Shown: one piece after another, positions 13,503 through 15,490 of the stretch | How positions within the stretch are numbered: the first letter of the stretch is position 1 | How the letters are laid out: every line of letters starts with the position of its first letter | Origin: CAYFQH01 sp964345215 | Lineage (GTDB): Bacteria; Bacillota; Clostridia; Christensenellales; Aristaeellaceae | Reading direction: 5' to 3' | Assembly: GCA_964345215.1 (NCBI GenBank) | Contig: CAYFQH010000046.1 | Coordinates: 1 to 15,490 of the forward strand | Length of the DNA stretch: 15,490 bases | The notes under the pieces: generated by a model | Databases searched by the model: none | What the model was told of the DNA's origin: nothing | The model's input: the letters and a program-made list of their open reading frames with translations, nothing else | Made by a program: the position numbers and the translations under genes

Positions 13503-13538
13503 TTGCTCTACATTTGTAACAGCGTACTTTAAAGGGCA

Positions 13539-14129
13539 TCAGCCTAAAAAAATACTGGATTGGCGACGAATCTCTCCTTCCCATTTATGAAGGTATGCAT
13601 AGCCTTCCTTCATAAATGCAGGCAAGTCTAAACTGGTGTACATATCATACAAAGTTTGTAAAATGGGCCTGCCTTCAATGCTCATGGTGTAAAAAGCTTT
13701 ATCAGCTACACCGCCCTGTTCAAAAACGGGATTGATTTCATAGAGCCTGGGATCGTGGCGGATAATCGGATCTACTGCCATTTCACTAAAGATCCACTTT
13801 AAATGTGGGCTTTCATATTCCTGTGCACTATCGGCAAAAAATTTTTGCCAGCAATCAAACCAAATAAAATGAATAATTTCGTGGATCGCCGTTGCTAGAG
13901 CCCCTTTAGGCCCATTTAAATAGAATATATCAAAGGAACGCTCAGCCAGGTACCGGGGTGAAATGGGGTTTAAGGTAATGAACCCTTTTATATTGTTAAA
14001 GCTGCCGGATACATCAACCTTAAAGGCATCACCAAGGGCCTGCTCCATCTGACGGTGGTATTTTTCCCAATGGACAGTATATTGCTCTATTTTATCCTCA
14101 AAATCAATGGAATGATAGGTTTCTTTCAA
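13539..14129 (-). CDS. Putative zinc metallopeptidase, C-terminal frame
   Basis: This 196-codon frame holds most of a metallopeptidase-like protein. HEIIH (residues 83-87) is a clear H-E-x-x-H zinc site, and 'FSEMAVDP', 29 residues after the second His, offers Glu116 as a third ligand, as in gluzincins. Other conserved-looking blocks are 'MNPISPRYL' (here LNPISPRYL) and 'GRPILQTLYDMY'. No signal peptide is visible. The TTG where this frame could begin (14129) overlaps the stop of the preceding frame and has no ribosome binding site. The frame reads sensibly upstream of the TTG (D-C-L-Y-E-V), so it is probably the continuation of one protein begun at 14314 and joined by a frameshift at 14147-14153. 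Joined, it has about 258 residues, with the zinc motif near residues 145-149. Confidence 0.8.
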   Translation of the reverse strand: MKETYHSIDFEDKIEQYTVHWEKYHRQMEQALGDAFKVDVSGSFNNIKGFITLNPISPRYLAERSFDIFYLNGPKGALATAIHEIIHFIWFDCWQKFFADSAQEYESPHLKWIFSEMAVDPIIRHDPRLYEINPVFEQGGVADKAFYTMSIEGRPILQTLYDMYTSLDLPAFMKEGYAYLHKWEGEIRRQSSIFLG

Positions 14130-14314
14130 AACTTCATATAAGCAATCTTTTTTTCCTTTTCATTTAAGGCTGTAAAGCGGCTTTGTTGAAGGGCCGGAAA
14201 AAAATGAAAAAGGGGAGTCTGCCAATAAGATGAAACTTCCTCACCTTCTGGAAAAAAGCCCATAATGCTTTGAATATTATATGCCAAAGAAGGATTAACA
14301 TAGGTTAACTTCAA
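14126..14314 (-). CDS. N-terminal frame of the split metallopeptidase
   Basis: From the TTG at 14314, preceded by GAAAGGA with an 8-nt gap, this frame gives 62 residues: 'KLTYVNPSLAYNIQSIMGF', 'EEVSSYWQTPLFHFFPALQ' and 'ALNEKEKK', then IAYMKF and a TGA at 14128-14126. The last six residues are off-pattern. A -1 shift after 'NEKEKK' continues as D-C-L-Y-E-V-L-K-E-T-Y-H into the zinc-site frame, which I remember as the uninterrupted order in similar clostridial proteins (from memory, not a search). The frame is open further upstream to 14464, but the promoter at 14402-14430 lies inside that stretch and a hairpin precedes the ribosome binding site. Either the gene is mutated, the run of A is miscounted, or frameshifting is programmed. 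Confidence 0.65.
   Translation of the reverse strand: MKLTYVNPSLAYNIQSIMGFFPEGEEVSSYWQTPLFHFFPALQQSRFTALNEKEKKIAYMKF
14147..14153 (-). other. A-AAA-AAG slippery heptamer at the frame junction
   Basis: On the minus strand the N-terminal frame reads GAA AAA AAG ATT. This contains A-AAA-AAG in the right phase for -1 slippage, the same heptamer that drives the dnaX frameshift. A slip there leads exactly into the zinc-site frame (GAT TGC TTA). The run has seven A; eight would also fuse the frames. AAAAGG directly upstream is closer than the usual internal Shine-Dalgarno stimulator, and no strong downstream hairpin is seen. Confidence 0.5.
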
Positions 14315-14334
14315 AACAACCATCCTTTCAACTA

Positions 14335-14364
14335 AGCAGATTGCTTTGGCGAAGCTAATCTGCT
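14335..14364 (-). promoter_or_regulatory. Leader hairpin of the metallopeptidase mRNA
   Basis: AGCAGATT (14335-14342) pairs with AATCTGCT (14357-14364), continued inside by GCTT/AAGC (14343-14346 with 14352-14355). This makes a 12-bp stem with one bulged T and a five-base loop. It ends 6 nt before the GAAAGGA ribosome binding site, so it could affect translation or RNA stability. Confidence 0.45.
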
Positions 14365-14401
14365 GGAGAATATAGAATTTTAAATCATTTATGCTGAAAA
14401 T

Positions 14402-14430
14402 ATCGTAGCATGAAAATTTGGCTTTAGCAA
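14402..14430 (-). promoter_or_regulatory. Promoter of the metallopeptidase gene
   Basis: On the minus strand TTGCTA (14425-14430) is 17 bp from TACGAT (14402-14407), and TGC just before the -10 gives an extended -10. The leader to TTG 14314 would be about 80 nt and contains the hairpin at 14335-14364. Confidence 0.5.
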
Positions 14431-14457
14431 GGGAAACCAGGGGATTTTGTAGAATAA

Positions 14458-14486
14458 TTGACAAGGGGAGGCTAAAAATTTACAAT
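14458..14486 (+). promoter_or_regulatory. Promoter of the lipase-like gene
   Basis: A perfect TTGACA (14458-14463) is followed after 17 bp by TACAAT (14481-14486). It diverges from the metallopeptidase promoter, 28 bp away. The leader to the ATG at 14520 is about 27 nt and contains AAAAGGAG. Confidence 0.75.
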
Positions 14487-14519
14487 GAATACAAATGACA
14501 GGCAAAAGGAGAATAAAAA

Positions 14520-15434
14520 ATGGAGAAGCAAATGGATTTACTGACCTCCGTAACCGGCGCTCCTTTGGAAATGGCCACATGGATCCCCCAGGGGGAAAGG
14601 CAGGGGGTTGTGCAAATTGTTCACGGCATGGCCGAACACCTTGGCCGCTACGAAGAAACCGCTCAGGCCCTTACTGAACAAGGTTTTATCTTGGTGTGCC
14701 ATAACCACTTGGGCCACGGAGAAACAGCGCCGGTAAAGGGATATTTTGCCCCTCAAAAAGGCTGGGACTCCCTGCTTGAAGACGTGGATCGGGTGCGCAA
14801 AAAGAGCCAGGAACGCTACCCGGGGCTGCCCTATTATATGCTAGGCCACAGCATGGGCAGCTTTGTACTGCGTTGCTATTTGCAAAGCCCTAACAGCCGG
14901 GGTATACAAGGGGCTATTATTTCCGGTACCGGGTATTTTTCAAAGCCTCTGGCGGTTTTTGCAAAGGCCTTTGCTCGGCTGCTGTGCAGCCTGGGCTATA
15001 GCAAAAAAGAGGCAAAAATTATTGATACTTTGGCATTTGCCGGGGGCAACAAGCAGTTTGCTCCTGTAAAAACCCCCTACGATTGGACCAGCCGCGATGA
15101 AGAAAAGGTAGCAGAATATGCTCAGGATCCTCTGTGCGGTTTTGTATTTACAGGCCGGGGCTATTACGATTTGTTTACTGGCATTGACAGGCTGACCAAT
15201 AAAAAAGCCCTTTATAACATAGAAAAGGATTTACCCCTTTACTTTTTTTCCGGTGATTTGGATCCGGTGGGCAAAAACGGCCGGGGGGTTAAAAAAGTGT
15301 ACAATGATTTTTTAAGCCACGGCATTAAAAAAGTTACCTTAAAGCTGTACCCCAAGGGGCGCCACGAAATGCTAAACGAAATCAACCGCAAAGAAGTGGT
15401 GGCGGATTTGGTACAGTGGCTTAATGACCATTAA
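14520..15434 (+). CDS. Alpha/beta hydrolase, monoacylglycerol-lipase/lysophospholipase type
   Basis: The 304-residue protein belongs to the Hydrolase_4 (serine aminopeptidase/monoacylglycerol lipase) group. It has the oxyanion motif 'HGMAEH' (35-40), 'HNHLGHGET' (61-69), the nucleophile elbow G-H-S-M-G (109-113) with Ser111, Asp248 in 'SGDLDPVG' and His282 in 'GRHEML'. The length fits the family. There is no signal peptide, so it should act on monoglycerides or lysophospholipids at the inner face of the membrane or in the cytosol; the true substrate is inferred from family only. AAAAGGAG lies 8 nt before the ATG. It has its own promoter and is followed by palindromes at the window edge. Confidence 0.92.
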   Translation: MEKQMDLLTSVTGAPLEMATWIPQGERQGVVQIVHGMAEHLGRYEETAQALTEQGFILVCHNHLGHGETAPVKGYFAPQKGWDSLLEDVDRVRKKSQERYPGLPYYMLGHSMGSFVLRCYLQSPNSRGIQGAIISGTGYFSKPLAVFAKAFARLLCSLGYSKKEAKIIDTLAFAGGNKQFAPVKTPYDWTSRDEEKVAEYAQDPLCGFVFTGRGYYDLFTGIDRLTNKKALYNIEKDLPLYFFSGDLDPVGKNGRGVKKVYNDFLSHGIKKVTLKLYPKGRHEMLNEINRKEVVADLVQWLNDH

Positions 15435-15438
15435 GCTC

Positions 15439-15490
15439 AGGGTGCCTAACAAGTCGACACCCTCCCAATAAAATGAAATTCATTTTATTG
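15439..15490 (+). terminator. Hairpins after the lipase gene
   Basis: AGGGTG (15439-15444) can pair with CACCCT (15458-15463). Directly after it, CAATAAAATGAA (15466-15477) is the exact reverse complement of TTCATTTTATTG (15479-15490), with one base between them. The second palindrome reaches the window end, so a longer stem or T tract may lie beyond. A terminator is likely but not proven. Confidence 0.45.

Overview
The window looks like chromosomal DNA of an anaerobic, low-to-moderate G+C Firmicute, most likely a clostridium. The reasons are strong AGGAGG-type ribosome binding sites, TTG starts beside good Shine-Dalgarno sequences, canonical sigma-A promoters with 17-bp spacers, many intrinsic terminators, and family content typical of Clostridia: a DUF4364 protein, an HPr-like protein without the active-site His, and a small two-cluster ferredoxin. 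No phage, transposon, CRISPR array, tRNA or rRNA was seen.

Layout. 1-850: the start of a minus-strand gene (possibly YcxB-like), a probable structured small RNA with its own promoter and terminator, and a small HEAT-repeat protein. 1173-2803: an exported S41-family serine protease, closed by a terminator shared with the next, convergent operon. 2829-3991 (minus): a redox operon of 2x[4Fe-4S] ferredoxin, NapH-like membrane Fe-S protein and an ArsR repressor with the two-cysteine pattern of SqrR/BigR/YgaV persulfide sensors. 4085-4625: a GNAT acetyltransferase. 4856-7408: a three-gene ABC-2 exporter (ATPase and two permeases). 7478-9884 (minus): a YfcE-like phosphoesterase followed by a Zn/Mn-type ABC importer (ATPase and permease, no binding protein). 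10012-12218: a HAD-IB phosphatase, a small protein that resembles DUF1874, and a CE7 acetyl esterase. 12274-13457 (minus): a DUF4364 protein and an HPr/Crh-like protein. 13539-14430 (minus): a putative zinc metallopeptidase split over two frames at an A-AAA-AAG heptamer. 14458-15490: a monoacylglycerol-lipase-like hydrolase.

The strongest leads are the sulfur/redox operon with a putative SqrR-type repressor, the -1 frame break on a textbook slippery heptamer in the metallopeptidase, the divergent DUF1874-like gene behind a consensus promoter, and the independently transcribed structured RNA near the left edge. Several genes have a long open frame upstream of the real start. For the ferredoxin, the DUF1874-like gene, the DUF4364 gene and the metallopeptidase, I moved the start downstream because a good promoter lies inside the extension and a good ribosome binding site lies just before the shorter start.
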